NCBI GenBank assembly: GCA_942492205.1
Contig: CALODT010000005.1
Coordinates: 124,001-188,000, forward strand
Direction: 5' to 3'
DNA length: 64,000 nucleotides
Source of the DNA: UBA1847 sp942492205
GTDB lineage: Bacteria > Pseudomonadota > Gammaproteobacteria > Steroidobacterales > Woeseiaceae
Position numbers and translations under genes: made by a program
In this document: in pieces, positions 33,580 through 42,136 of the stretch
Layout: the number at the start of each line of letters is the position of its first letter
Position numbering within the stretch: position 1 is the first letter of the stretch
Notes under the pieces: model-generated
Database searches by the model: none
Seen by the model: only the letters and a program-made list of their open reading frames with translations
What the model was told of the DNA's origin: nothing

Positions 33580-34442
33580 GGCACGTTGTCCACGTGTACC
33601 TGGTGCAGCAATGACACCGTTTCACCCGTATCGCTGACGGCAAGTGCAATTGAGACGAGTCCGGCGCGCTGTGCGGTTCCCGGCGCGTAATCCATGCTGC
33701 AGCTGCTGACATGGTCGGCGATCAACGTGGCGTCGGCGCCAGCGCCAACAAGTTCCGCGCCGCTGTTGCGGTCGGCCTGATCCGACGCGATCGCGTAGTT
33801 GGCGTATCGAACCAGGGTGCCGGCGACGTCGTCACAAAGGTAGCTGACCGGACCATCGACGAGAAATACGCGCTGTCCCGGTGAGGCGAACGAAAAGCGG
33901 AACGCCGGCGACAAGCGAACATTGTCTTCGCCGGGAGCGGTATCGGCGTCTATGTCGATCTGCGTCCCGGGCGGCGTTATAACGTTGGCCAGTTCATAGG
34001 CATCAGCGCCAGGGACGCCCACGTTGTATATCGAAAGGTAATGGCTGTTCGATGAGAACGGTTGCGCAATATTGCGAAACCCGCCGATGCTGTTGAAGGC
34101 ATCGTCGGGGGCGTTGAATTGCAGTCGCTTGGAAGGATTGCCCGGAGGTGGGCGGTCGCGATAGCGAGCACCGTCGACCGTATTGATGAGTTCAAGCGCC
34201 GTTACGCTACCCGACACGTTGATACGCACGCTGTTTGGTAGCGCGCGGCGCACGTCACGCGCCATGCGCCGAAGCGAATTCTCGGCGAGATCCACCAGCT
34301 CCGCACGGCGAGTCTGGTCGTTGTAGGAAGCAACCGGGCCGGAAATAAAGATGGCCATGAAGCCGATCACGATGGTGCTCAGCGCAATCGTAATGGTGAG
34401 CTCGACCAGCGTGAAACCTCGGCTGTATCCCGGCTTGCTCAT
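33576..34442 (-). CDS. mshO: MSHA minor pilin MshO
   Basis: A 288-aa minor pilin. The prepilin peptidase site is RGFTLVELTITIALST with Glu at +5, followed by the conserved hydrophobic helix. I start at ATG 34442 (MSKPGYSRG), 1 nt after the mshD stop; the longer open frame to 34691 lies in mshD and is unlikely. The C-terminal part has Cys pairs (YLCDD, SSCSMDY) that may form a pilin disulfide. Position and length support MshO. Confidence 0.8.
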   Translation of the reverse strand: MSKPGYSRGFTLVELTITIALSTIVIGFMAIFISGPVASYNDQTRRAELVDLAENSLRRMARDVRRALPNSVRINVSGSVTALELINTVDGARYRDRPPPGNPSKRLQFNAPDDAFNSIGGFRNIAQPFSSNSHYLSIYNVGVPGADAYELANVITPPGTQIDIDADTAPGEDNVRLSPAFRFSFASPGQRVFLVDGPVSYLCDDVAGTLVRYANYAIASDQADRNSGAELVGAGADATLIADHVSSCSMDYAPGTAQRAGLVSIALAVSDTGETVSLLHQVHVDNVP

Positions 34443-34443
34443 C

Positions 34444-34905
34444 TCATAGCCTCGTGCGATAGCCGCTGAGCACGAAGTTGATATCGCTGCCGCGGGTAAC
34501 GACGACATCGACGCGCAGCGCATCTCCGGCAGGCACGGCAGGCAGCCCGCTGCTCGGTGCAACCGATACACCGACGTTGTAGCTGCCAAGCGCTGCGATC
34601 GGCGTGCCGAACTGATCCCGCGCGCCAGTGTCAACCAGGCCGTTGTAGTCGTCGAGGTCGTCGAAGTCGGCGCGCGCGGCTTCGCCATCAATGCCGTCGG
34701 GGTCGGTAATGGGTTTGAGCATGATCTCTTCGAGATAGGCTTCGGCGATTGCGGCCGCCTGGTGGCGAATCATCGGGTCCGCGCTGGCGGCCGTTGTCAT
34801 CGACAGCACACCAAGGACGCTGCTCGCCGCGATGGATACGATAACGATCGAGACGAGCAATTCGACCAGCGTTACGCCGCGCTGTTTATGTGCACAGCGG
34901 CTCAT
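34444..34905 (-). CDS. mshD: MSHA minor pilin MshD
   Basis: A 153-aa minor pilin. The cleavage site follows a basic leader, then G-VTLVELLVSIVIVSIAAS with Glu+5. AIAEAYLEEIMLKPI after the helix is typical of MshD/PilV-like pseudopilins. The ATG overlaps the mshC stop by 4 nt. Confidence 0.8.
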   Translation of the reverse strand: MSRCAHKQRGVTLVELLVSIVIVSIAASSVLGVLSMTTAASADPMIRHQAAAIAEAYLEEIMLKPITDPDGIDGEAARADFDDLDDYNGLVDTGARDQFGTPIAALGSYNVGVSVAPSSGLPAVPAGDALRVDVVVTRGSDINFVLSGYRTRL

Positions 34906-35417
34906 AGCGTTGTCACCAGCCCGCTTTCTGCCTGGATGAGGATAGAGCGCGGACCAACGGTCAGGGTCTGGTTGCTGGCGAGATTGGTACGGCCCAGTGC
35001 GTCGTAAATCACGGTCAGCGCGGGCGATGTGACGACGCCGGACGGCGCCGTTCCGCTCATGGCCTGGCCGGTCGACAGTATTACTGGAAGCGGGAAGCTC
35101 GCATCGGCGGGATTGCAGTGCCCGCCCTGTGGCGCCTGCTGCGTCAGTGCATAGCTGCCGGCACTGATGTCGGCGCGCACCTGGCAGCCGCTGGCTACCG
35201 CGATCTTTTGCGCATAGCGCAATGTACTGGCGAGCTCATCGAGATAGGCACGCTCGTCGAACGCCGTGTTGTCAAAGAAGCGAGGTCCGGCAACGGCGCC
35301 CAGGATGCCAATAATCACCATGACGAGTACCAGCTCGATGATGGTGTAGCCGGCATGCCGGGCGGGGCCGCAAGACCCGTTCCTGAGTCGTGGCGAGAGG
35401 GCTGGTCGCCGCTGCAT
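34902..35417 (-). CDS. mshC: MSHA minor pilin MshC
   Basis: A 171-aa prepilin with a longer than usual leader (about 23 residues, Arg-rich), cleavage at HAG-YTIIELVLVMVIIGILG and Glu+5. A Cys pair is present (ASGCQVRADI and QGGHCNPAD). It starts 3 nt after the first major pilin gene, in the expected mshA-mshC order. The leader is long for the family; an internal start could exist, but no better one is seen. Confidence 0.8.
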   Translation of the reverse strand: MQRRPALSPRLRNGSCGPARHAGYTIIELVLVMVIIGILGAVAGPRFFDNTAFDERAYLDELASTLRYAQKIAVASGCQVRADISAGSYALTQQAPQGGHCNPADASFPLPVILSTGQAMSGTAPSGVVTSPALTVIYDALGRTNLASNQTLTVGPRSILIQAESGLVTTL

Positions 35418-35420
35418 GTT

Positions 35421-35852
35421 TCAGCACCCGCTGGTGTCTACGCTGATCAAGGGTGCCGCACCGGCCAATGCATCGTTATAGACAACTTCGCAATTGCTCA
35501 AGCCGGTCTTGGAGAAGACCGCCTGGTTGCTGCCGCCATTGACGACAACCGTGAAGCCGGTAAGGTCGGCAAGCGTCAGGGCAATGTCAGATGCATCCGG
35601 ATAGCCCTCGGTCAGGTTGATGCTGTTGCCTTCCATGACAACTGGATTAATGTTCTGCGACAGCCACAGACCGTGTACCAGTGCCGCTCCGCTCCTGATG
35701 CTGCCCGATACGCCGAGTATCGAGGCACTGCGGGCCTCTCGTTCCAGTCCGGCGTAGCGCGGTATCGCGAACGCCGCCAGGATTGCGAGCAGGGCGATAA
35801 CGACCACCAGCTCAATCAGCGTGAAGCCGCGGTGCTGTTTACTTTGGTACAT
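35421..35852 (-). CDS. mshA: MSHA major pilin MshA (copy 1)
   Basis: A 143-aa type IVa pilin: leader MYQSKQHRG, cleavage before FTLIELVVVIALLAILAAFA with Glu+5, then the conserved PRYAGLEREAR helix turn. Two Cys near the C-terminus (SNCEVVY and the terminal TSGC) delimit the D-region disulfide loop. It is a tandem paralog of the gene at 35975-36400; the helix region is almost identical and the globular half diverges. The pair is separated by strong hairpins. Confidence 0.85.
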   Translation of the reverse strand: MYQSKQHRGFTLIELVVVIALLAILAAFAIPRYAGLEREARSASILGVSGSIRSGAALVHGLWLSQNINPVVMEGNSINLTEGYPDASDIALTLADLTGFTVVVNGGSNQAVFSKTGLSNCEVVYNDALAGAAPLISVDTSGC

Positions 35853-35887
35853 AGCGTTCTTCCTGCGTGTCGTACGTCATGCAGCGC

Positions 35888-35959
35888 TGCCGGCTCACGC
35901 CGGCACCGATGCTTGTGGCTCGCTCACCGGGCAGAAGGCGGTGGCCGCCTGCTGCCCGG
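35888..35959 (-). repeat. Two strong hairpins between the tandem major-pilin genes
   Basis: In transcript order, the first is a near-continuous stem: arms CCGGGCAG (35927-35934) and CTGCCCGG (35952-35959), then GGCGG (35937-35941) with CCGCC (35945-35949) around a TGG loop, with a small AA/TG internal loop. The second is TGCCGGC (35888-35894) with GCCGGCA (35899-35905) around TCAC. No U-run follows, so these more likely stabilise the upstream pilin mRNA or limit read-through than fully terminate. Confidence 0.6.
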
Positions 35960-35974
35960 CTTACGTGGCGATCA

Positions 35975-36400
35975 CTAGCAGCCGGTCGTAACCGCAGCGA
36001 TTGCCGGCGGACCTGCCGCTGTTGCTTCAGCGTAGGTAACCTGGCAGTTGGCGGTTGTGCCGTCCTTGGTGAACGTTGCCGTGGTGCCATCGTCCGTAAC
36101 GGTGAAGCCGGTCGAATCAGCAAGTGTCAGAGAGATCGTCTCGGCATCGGGATAGCCGAAAACGATGTCAATGGTGTTGCCTTCCATATCGACGGCGGTC
36201 GCACCGGTGGCGAGATTCAGGCCGTGAGCCATGGCGGCCGCGCTACGCACGCTACCCGACAGGCCTTGCACTACTGCTGTACGTGCTTCCCTTTCAAGAG
36301 AGGCAAAACGCGGTATTGCGAACGCGGCGAGAATGCCGAGCAGCGCAATGACCACTACCAGCTCAATCAGGGTAAAACCCTTCTGTTTTTCAGTCCTCAT
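35975..36400 (-). CDS. mshA: MSHA major pilin MshA (copy 2)
   Basis: A 141-aa type IVa pilin: leader MRTEKQKG, cleavage before FTLIELVVVIALLGILAAFA with Glu+5, then PRFASLEREAR. The C-terminal disulfide Cys are in TANCQVTYAE and the terminal TTGC. I start at ATG 36400, with GAGG upstream; the longer frame to 36511 crosses a hairpin and is unlikely. Either this or the downstream paralog could be the main fibre subunit; its own upstream region and trailing hairpins favour this copy as the abundant one. Confidence 0.85.
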   Translation of the reverse strand: MRTEKQKGFTLIELVVVIALLGILAAFAIPRFASLEREARTAVVQGLSGSVRSAAAMAHGLNLATGATAVDMEGNTIDIVFGYPDAETISLTLADSTGFTVTDDGTTATFTKDGTTANCQVTYAEATAAGPPAIAAVTTGC

Positions 36401-36437
36401 TGGTCGATCCTCAAGTTTTCCAATTGCTATAAACAAA

Positions 36438-36453
36438 CTGGCGAAACAGCCAG
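36438..36453 (-). terminator. Terminator-like hairpin before the major pilin genes
   Basis: On the minus strand CTGGC and GCCAG (36453-36438) pair around a 6-nt loop and are followed by TTTGTTTATAG. It sits after the prepilin gene stop (36471) and before the pilin ATG (36400). It may partly end the upstream transcript, leaving room for a separate pilin promoter in this 70-nt gap. The stem is short. Confidence 0.35.
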
Positions 36454-36470
36454 AACTCCTCTGCGCCGAC

Positions 36471-37046
36471 TCAGTACGCTTCCCGGGTTTCCCCGGAAAG
36501 CCACCTCGCACCGGCTACTCGTTGCAGGCGCACGCCATAAAGCTCCTCACGCTGCGCCTCGAACACACCATTGCCGTTGGTATCGGCAAAAGCGACCCGT
36601 ATCTCGAAGGCCGGATCCTCTTCCGATTCATCGTGAAGCGGGAGGCCAAATGGCGCCCCCAGCCGATAAACCAGACGATGCCCGTCCTGCGCGTAATACC
36701 AGCGCCGCGTCGGCGACTGCTCGATTTCTCGCTGCAACCGCTCGCCTACATAGTTTTTCGGCGGTTCCAGCAAAAACTTGACCGGATTTGCACCCTCCAG
36801 CTCAGAAAGGCTGGCGGATTGCCCCCTTACGATGCGTTTGGCGGCCTCCATCATCAGGCTGCTGCGCAGCTGGCCCTCCACCCGCAGGACCGCGACGCGC
36901 TCCGCCTCGTCGATATACGGCAGCAGGCGGTTGGCGGCGACGGCGATCAGGGTGCCGATCAGTGCGATTACGACAGCCAGCTCCAGCAGCGAGAAGCCGC
37001 CAGAGCGGCTGCAGCTGCGAATGCAAGCGGCTGAGCGAGGCATCAT
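36471..37046 (-). CDS. Prepilin-like protein in the MshB/MshF position
   Basis: A 191-aa prepilin: basic leader to RSGG, then FSLLELAVVIALIGTLIAVAA with Glu+5. The globular part (GQLRSSLMMEAAKRIVRG, YYAQDGHRLVYRL, FADTNGNGVFEAQREEL) is not a major pilin. ATG 37046 overlaps the mshG stop by one nt (TGATG). In Vibrio and Shewanella this slot holds mshF and mshB; the prepilin motif favours an MshB-like minor pilin, but the length and sequence do not let me assign one. Confidence 0.7.
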   Translation of the reverse strand: MMPRSAACIRSCSRSGGFSLLELAVVIALIGTLIAVAANRLLPYIDEAERVAVLRVEGQLRSSLMMEAAKRIVRGQSASLSELEGANPVKFLLEPPKNYVGERLQREIEQSPTRRWYYAQDGHRLVYRLGAPFGLPLHDESEEDPAFEIRVAFADTNGNGVFEAQREELYGVRLQRVAGARWLSGETREAY

Positions 37047-38278
37047 CACGAGCCCGCCTTCGCGCGCGCGACCATGTCCCACATAGGCAGGAAGACGCCC
37101 AGCGCCAGTATCAGAACCACGGCGCCCACCGTCACGATCAGGATGGGTTCGAGCGCGGCGCTGAGATTTTCGAGGTCGTAGTCGACTTCGCGCTTGTAAT
37201 AGTCGGATGACTCATCCAGCAGTTCCGGCAGTGCGCCGGTTTCCTCTCCGAGCGCGATCATCTGCAGGATCAATGGCGTAAACAGCCCGCTATGCGCCGC
37301 CGTTCTCGACAAGGATTCGCCGCGTTCAATGTCGGCACTCAGCGCGGCCATCTTCTTGCCTAACCAGGTATTGCCAATCGATGCCGACACGGTGCGCAGC
37401 GTCTGGTTGATGGGCAGGCCGGCGCTTATCGCAATGGCGAGTGAGCGCGTGATGCGCGACATTGCGGCGTTATGCACGATCACGCCGATGACCGGCAGCT
37501 TGAGCTTCAGCCTGTCCCAGCGCAGTCGGCCCTCCTCGGTATTGATGTATCTCGATACACCGAATGCGCCGACAACGCAGGCACCGAGCAGTATGTGCCA
37601 GTAGTTGATGGCGAAATCCGATACGCCCATGATGATGCGCGTGGGCAGCGGTATGTTGTCGCCGAGGGCGCGAAATATCGGCGCGAAGTTCGGAATCACG
37701 AATACGGTAATGATGCCCAGTGCGATCGCGACGGCGATCAGCACGATCACCGGGTAGCGAACCGCGGACTTGACGCGATCGCGAACCTCCTGGTCCATGC
37801 TGAGATACTCGTACAGGCGCTGAAACGCCACGTCCAGTGTTCCGGTTGCCTCGCCGATCTCCACCAGGTTGATGAACAGCGACGAAAAGATCTTCGGGTG
37901 CCCCTTCATGGATGCAGCGAGTTCGCGTCCCGCCTCGAGGTTGGCGATGACCTCGACCAGTGCTTCCTTGAGCACGTCGTTGTGCGTTGTTTCCATCAGC
38001 CCGGTCAGGCCCTTCAGGAGCGGCAGGCCGGTGCGCGTTATCGTGTGCATCTGGCGGCAAAAGAGCACGAGGTCTTTGGTCGTCGGCGCGCCGCCGCCGA
38101 GCCGCATGTTGAGGTCGGCGAAGCTGATGTGGGTCGTGCTCGCCAGGTTCCTGATTTCGACCGGTGTCACGCCGATGCTGATGAGCCGGCCGGCTACAGC
38201 GTCGGCCGTTTTCCCGGCCAGTTTGCCGGTCACAAGTGCGCCACTGGCAGAGCGTCCTTTGTAGACAAAGTCAGCCAC
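37046..38278 (-). CDS. mshG: MSHA inner-membrane platform protein MshG (GTG start)
   Basis: A 410-aa PilC/GspF-family platform protein with two T2SF domains: FCRQMHTITRTGLPLLKGL at about 70 and ITRSLAIAISAGLPINQTL at about 270, each ahead of hydrophobic helices, and a C-terminal helix (VGAVVLILALGVFLPMW). I use GTG 38278 (reading VADFVYKGR) because GGAGGGG lies about 9 nt upstream and the gene then overlaps mshE by 8 nt; the ATG upstream at 38344 would start inside mshE. It anchors the MshE motor to the pilus. Confidence 0.87.
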   Translation of the reverse strand: MADFVYKGRSASGALVTGKLAGKTADAVAGRLISIGVTPVEIRNLASTTHISFADLNMRLGGGAPTTKDLVLFCRQMHTITRTGLPLLKGLTGLMETTHNDVLKEALVEVIANLEAGRELAASMKGHPKIFSSLFINLVEIGEATGTLDVAFQRLYEYLSMDQEVRDRVKSAVRYPVIVLIAVAIALGIITVFVIPNFAPIFRALGDNIPLPTRIIMGVSDFAINYWHILLGACVVGAFGVSRYINTEEGRLRWDRLKLKLPVIGVIVHNAAMSRITRSLAIAISAGLPINQTLRTVSASIGNTWLGKKMAALSADIERGESLSRTAAHSGLFTPLILQMIALGEETGALPELLDESSDYYKREVDYDLENLSAALEPILIVTVGAVVLILALGVFLPMWDMVARAKAGS

Positions 38279-40058
38279 CGACAGGCCCCTCCGAAGCTTC
38301 CAGTTCCTCGCCGACCGCCTCGTCGGCATCGATGCCGCCGGCAACCCGCAAGACTTCGTCGAGCGAAGTTATGCCGGAGGTTGCGTACTCGAGCGCGCAG
38401 TTGACCAGGGGCACGTAGCTGTTCTTTTTTGCCGCCAGTGCAACGAACTCGCTCAGGTTCTCGCGACGCAAGGCATCGGTCAGGCCGGCATCCATTTCGA
38501 GCAGTTCGTAAACGCCGATTCGGCCGCGGTAGCCGGTCAGCTGGCAGTAGTTGCAGCCACGGCCGTGCACAAAACCGGCTTCCCTGGCGGGTTTGCTGCC
38601 GAGCTGTGTCTTTAGCCACGTGAGCTGCCCCGGCGTCAGTTCGGTGGGCTCCGCGCAGCTTTCGCAGACGCGTCGCACCAGTCTCTGAGCGACGATACCT
38701 TGCAATGCCGCGCCAATGAGATAGCCAGGCGCACCCATGTCGAGCAGGCGATTCGCCGTCGCAACGGCGCTCACCGTATGCAGTGTCGAGAAGACAAGGT
38801 GACCGGTCATCGCGGCGCGCAGCCCGATATCGACAGTCTCCCGATCGCGCATCTCACCGACAAGGATGATATCCGGATCCTGGCGCAATGCTGTGCGCAG
38901 CACGCGGCCGAAGTCGAGACCGATGCGCGTATGCACCTGTACCTGGTTGATACGCGCCAGCCGGTACTCGACCGGGTCCTCAACCGTTATGATCTTGGTC
39001 GACGGCTTGTTAACGTAGTTCAGCGCTGAGTACAGCGTTGTGGTCTTGCCGCTACCCGTCGGCCCGGTGACGAGCACCATGCCCGATGGCCGCTCGATCA
39101 GTCGATAGAAGCGCTCCAGCAGTTTCGGCGGCATGCCGAGCTTTTCCAGGCTCAGCAGGTTGGCGGAATGGTCGAGCAATCGCAGGACAACCGCCTCTCC
39201 GAACTGCACGGGCAGCGTAGACACACGAATGTCGAGCGTGGTTTCGTTAACGCGAACCGAGAATCGGCCATCCTGCGGCAGTCGTTTCTCCGAGATATCG
39301 AGTCCGCTCATTAACTTCAGTCGCGTTACCAGCGCACCGGCCACGCCGCGTCCGTCGATAACATGTTCCTGCAGCACCCCGTCCACGCGCTGGCGAATAC
39401 GCAGCACGAACTCATCCGGCTCGATATGAATATCCGACGCGCTAACCTGGACAGCGTCACGAAACATCGACTGCAATAACTTGATAACCGGCGCTTCCGC
39501 AGAATCCTCTTCGGCCGTGAGCTGGTCGATGTCGATCCGTGCTTCGCCGAGTTCCTCCTTGACCTCTGCTGCGAGGGCATTGATTTCGTCGGTACGCCGA
39601 TAGGTGATGTCGATTGTGCGCAGCAGCTCCGTCTCGTTGACGAGCGCGATCTTCACAGCCTTGCCAAGCAGCCGGCCCAGTTCATCGTGCGCGAAAATGT
39701 CGGTCGGGTCGGCCATGCCGACCAGCAGACCGTCCTTGTCCTGTTTCAGGACCAGGGCGCGAAGGCGTCGCGCCTGCACCTCGGGCAGCATCTTGACGAT
39801 TTCCGGCTGCAGCTTGATCGTGCTGATATCCAGGTATTCGATTTCGAGGCGCTTGGCGAGGAACTTGTAAAGATCCGCTTCATCGATGGCGCCGACTTCG
39901 GTCAGCGCCCGCCCGAGCTTGTGGCCGGTGCGCTTCTGCAGCGCCAGTGCCTGCTCGAGTTGAGCCTCGGTTATTGCGTTCGCATCGAGCAATAGCTCGC
40001 CGAGCCGCATCTTCTTGCGGCGTACCAGCGTGGAAACACTTGCGCTTGTTGTGCTCAT
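38271..40058 (-). CDS. mshE: MSHA pilus extension ATPase MshE with c-di-GMP-binding MshEN domain
   Basis: A 595-aa GspE/PilB-type motor ATPase. The N-terminal MshEN region (RLGELLLDANAITEAQLEQA, then LGRALTEVGAIDEADLYKFL) carries the paired RLGxxL-type motifs that bind c-di-GMP in Vibrio MshE, so pilus extension is probably controlled by that messenger. The ATPase core has Walker A GPTGSGKTT, Asp box ITVEDPVEYRL, and Walker B DPDIILVGEMRD. A zinc-binding tetracysteine (CESCAEP and CNYC) follows. Start ATG 40058, 19 nt after the mshL stop. Confidence 0.93.
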   Translation of the reverse strand: MSTTSASVSTLVRRKKMRLGELLLDANAITEAQLEQALALQKRTGHKLGRALTEVGAIDEADLYKFLAKRLEIEYLDISTIKLQPEIVKMLPEVQARRLRALVLKQDKDGLLVGMADPTDIFAHDELGRLLGKAVKIALVNETELLRTIDITYRRTDEINALAAEVKEELGEARIDIDQLTAEEDSAEAPVIKLLQSMFRDAVQVSASDIHIEPDEFVLRIRQRVDGVLQEHVIDGRGVAGALVTRLKLMSGLDISEKRLPQDGRFSVRVNETTLDIRVSTLPVQFGEAVVLRLLDHSANLLSLEKLGMPPKLLERFYRLIERPSGMVLVTGPTGSGKTTTLYSALNYVNKPSTKIITVEDPVEYRLARINQVQVHTRIGLDFGRVLRTALRQDPDIILVGEMRDRETVDIGLRAAMTGHLVFSTLHTVSAVATANRLLDMGAPGYLIGAALQGIVAQRLVRRVCESCAEPTELTPGQLTWLKTQLGSKPAREAGFVHGRGCNYCQLTGYRGRIGVYELLEMDAGLTDALRRENLSEFVALAAKKNSYVPLVNCALEYATSGITSLDEVLRVAGGIDADEAVGEELEASEGPVGG

Positions 40059-40077
40059 GGGAGTCTCTTGATCCCGC

Positions 40078-41778
40078 CTAGTAACCCGAGCCCAGCTTGA
40101 TGCGCTGCAACGACTCGTCGGCCATGCGGGTCCAGGATTCGTCACTGTCGATCACGATCGGCTTCAGCAGGATGACCAGCTCTGTCTTGCTTTCGACCGC
40201 ACGGCGGCTCTTGAACAGGTTGCCGATACCGGGGATGCGGCTGAGCCCGGGCGTGCCGAAGCTCTCATCGGTCGTCGAGTTACGCATCAGGCCGCCAATG
40301 ACGATGATCTGGCCACTGCGCGCCTTGACGATGCTGTCCGATTCGCGGATCTCGCTAAATGCCAGCGGCAAGGTGTCCGTTTCGCCCGAGACCGTCAGGA
40401 TCTTCTGCTGGTCCCTGACTTCGCTCACGGTTGGGTGGATGTGCAGCGTCACTTCGCCGTCGGCGCTGATCTGCGGCGTAACGTCCAGCGCGATGCCGGA
40501 GAAGAACGGTGTCAGTTCGACATCTCTCGACGTTGTCGACGATGTACCGGTAACCGTGTTGCTCGATACGTCCGTTACGAAGAACTCGTCGGTACCGGCC
40601 TTGATGACGGCCTTCTGATTGTTGAGGGTGGAGACGCGTGGGCTCGATAGCACCCGGGTCTCGCCCTGTTGCTCGAGAAGTTCGAGGAAGGCATTGAAAT
40701 CGCCGATATCGAAAGCCATCGTGAACGCGCCGCCGAGCGTTGACGTCGCGAATCCGGTGATCGGGTTGCCCGGCTGTACCGTAATCGGCGCGCCGCCAAG
40801 GTCTGCGGGGTCGCCGGTGAAACCGGGCGGTGGTGCCAGTTGGCCGAATGTCGACGTGTCGCCGCTGCTGTTCTGCGAGACAGCAACCCAGTTGATGCCC
40901 GAACGGAATCCGTCGCCCAGCTGCACCTCGACAATTTTTGCCTCAAGAACGACCTGTCGCTGTGCGATGTCCTGGATGGCATCCAGGTAGTCGCTAATGC
41001 TACGCAGTTTTTCCGGCATGGCGCTAACGACGATCACACCGGTTTGCGAATTGACGACGACCTGATGTCCTTCGGCGTCGCCGACGATCTGTTCGAGCGT
41101 GGACTGCAGCTCGGCCCAGAAATCGGCGGCGTAGTTGGTTTCGATACCGGAACCGCTGATCTGCTGAGAGTCCTGCATGTCGCCGACCGGGTTTGCGGCC
41201 GAAATGCCGTTGTTGCCGCTACGCGTGTTCCTCTGGCCGTTCTGCCGGGACTCGCTAACCTGGCCCGAACTGACGCGCGTGCGTGACACACCGGAACGCT
41301 GCAGGTTCAGGTAGTTGATCTGGAAGATACGGCTCTGCAGCGTGGCGGGGAATACGATGTAGCCGGCCGGGCCGCGTCGATAATTGTAGCCATAGACTTC
41401 GCTGACGACGTCCAGCACTTCCTCGACGGTCACGTCCTGCAACATCAGGGAGATGTTGCCGCTGACTTCGGGATGCACGACGATGTTGTGCTCGGTCTGG
41501 TCGACCAGCGCCATGAAAAACGCCTGTGCCGGCGTATCTTCACTGTTCAGGTTGAATCGTGCCGCTTCGACGACTTCCCTGGCAGCTGGCACCGCGGCGG
41601 CTGGCTGTTGCGCCGCCACGGGCGGCGGAGGCATGCGGGTAGCGTCTTCAAGTGCCGATTCCACACCCGTGCGTGTCGTCTCACCCCAACCGGACGATGA
41701 GACGCGTGCGGGCATCATGGCATCGCAGCCACTCAGGAAGAGCAGGGCGCCGCAAAGCGCTGTCATTGGTTTCAACAT
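40078..41778 (-). CDS. mshL: MSHA outer-membrane secretin MshL
   Basis: A 566-aa secretin lipoprotein. The lipobox is LFLSGC with Cys18. The N-terminal region has an STN-like domain (FFMALVDQTEHNIVVHPEVSG, VTVEEVLDVVSEVYGYNYR) and the C-terminal half the secretin domain (VSTLNNQKAVIKAGTDEFFVT and VTPQISADGEVTLHIHPTV, ending in VIGGLMRNSTTDESFGTPGL). It forms the gated pore for the pilus. Between the two parts is a Ser/Asn/Gly-rich linker. Between mshK and mshE, where mshM and mshN are usual, no further gene is present. Confidence 0.92.
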   Translation of the reverse strand: MLKPMTALCGALLFLSGCDAMMPARVSSSGWGETTRTGVESALEDATRMPPPPVAAQQPAAAVPAAREVVEAARFNLNSEDTPAQAFFMALVDQTEHNIVVHPEVSGNISLMLQDVTVEEVLDVVSEVYGYNYRRGPAGYIVFPATLQSRIFQINYLNLQRSGVSRTRVSSGQVSESRQNGQRNTRSGNNGISAANPVGDMQDSQQISGSGIETNYAADFWAELQSTLEQIVGDAEGHQVVVNSQTGVIVVSAMPEKLRSISDYLDAIQDIAQRQVVLEAKIVEVQLGDGFRSGINWVAVSQNSSGDTSTFGQLAPPPGFTGDPADLGGAPITVQPGNPITGFATSTLGGAFTMAFDIGDFNAFLELLEQQGETRVLSSPRVSTLNNQKAVIKAGTDEFFVTDVSSNTVTGTSSTTSRDVELTPFFSGIALDVTPQISADGEVTLHIHPTVSEVRDQQKILTVSGETDTLPLAFSEIRESDSIVKARSGQIIVIGGLMRNSTTDESFGTPGLSRIPGIGNLFKSRRAVESKTELVILLKPIVIDSDESWTRMADESLQRIKLGSGY

Positions 41779-41803
41779 GAGTTGTTCTCTCCGGTGATTT
41801 TCA

Positions 41804-42136
41804 TCAGCGCATCGCTCCTTCGTTCAACCCGGCCGTAATGCGCTTACCGCCAATTTCCAATACGAGTTCGTTCTTCTTGATCGCGACGATGGTCGCGCCG
41901 CCGATTGAGCTGCCAACGGCGACACGACGACCGTTCACGATCGCGACCCGCCTCTCTGGCGAAATGATGATGGCGTTGACAACGAAACGCGGTGCCGAGG
42001 CTCGCAGGCCCTGCACGGGCGAATACGGGCGCGTCGGATCGCGCAGCGACTCCTCGGCCGCTGCGAAATCGCCGCTTGCTGTCAGCATCAGTGCTGCTAA
42101 TGTCAGTATCGTCCTATGCACCGATCCACTCCTCAT
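41804..42136 (-). CDS. mshK: MSHA biogenesis protein MshK
   Basis: A 110-aa exported protein (signal peptide about 26 residues, ending near FAAAEES) with DPTRPYSPVQG just after it, the MshK/PilP-like motif, and a small beta domain (VVNAIIISPERRVAIVNGRRVAVG) that resembles the PilP/GspC HR region. It would bridge the inner-membrane MshIJ complex to the MshL secretin. It overlaps mshJ by 23 nt. Confidence 0.8.
   Translation of the reverse strand: MRSGSVHRTILTLAALMLTASGDFAAAEESLRDPTRPYSPVQGLRASAPRFVVNAIIISPERRVAIVNGRRVAVGSSIGGATIVAIKKNELVLEIGGKRITAGLNEGAMR

Noticed and set aside
37472..38404. 310-codon plus-strand frame across mshG
   Set aside because: No recognisable fold; mshG is clear on the other strand.
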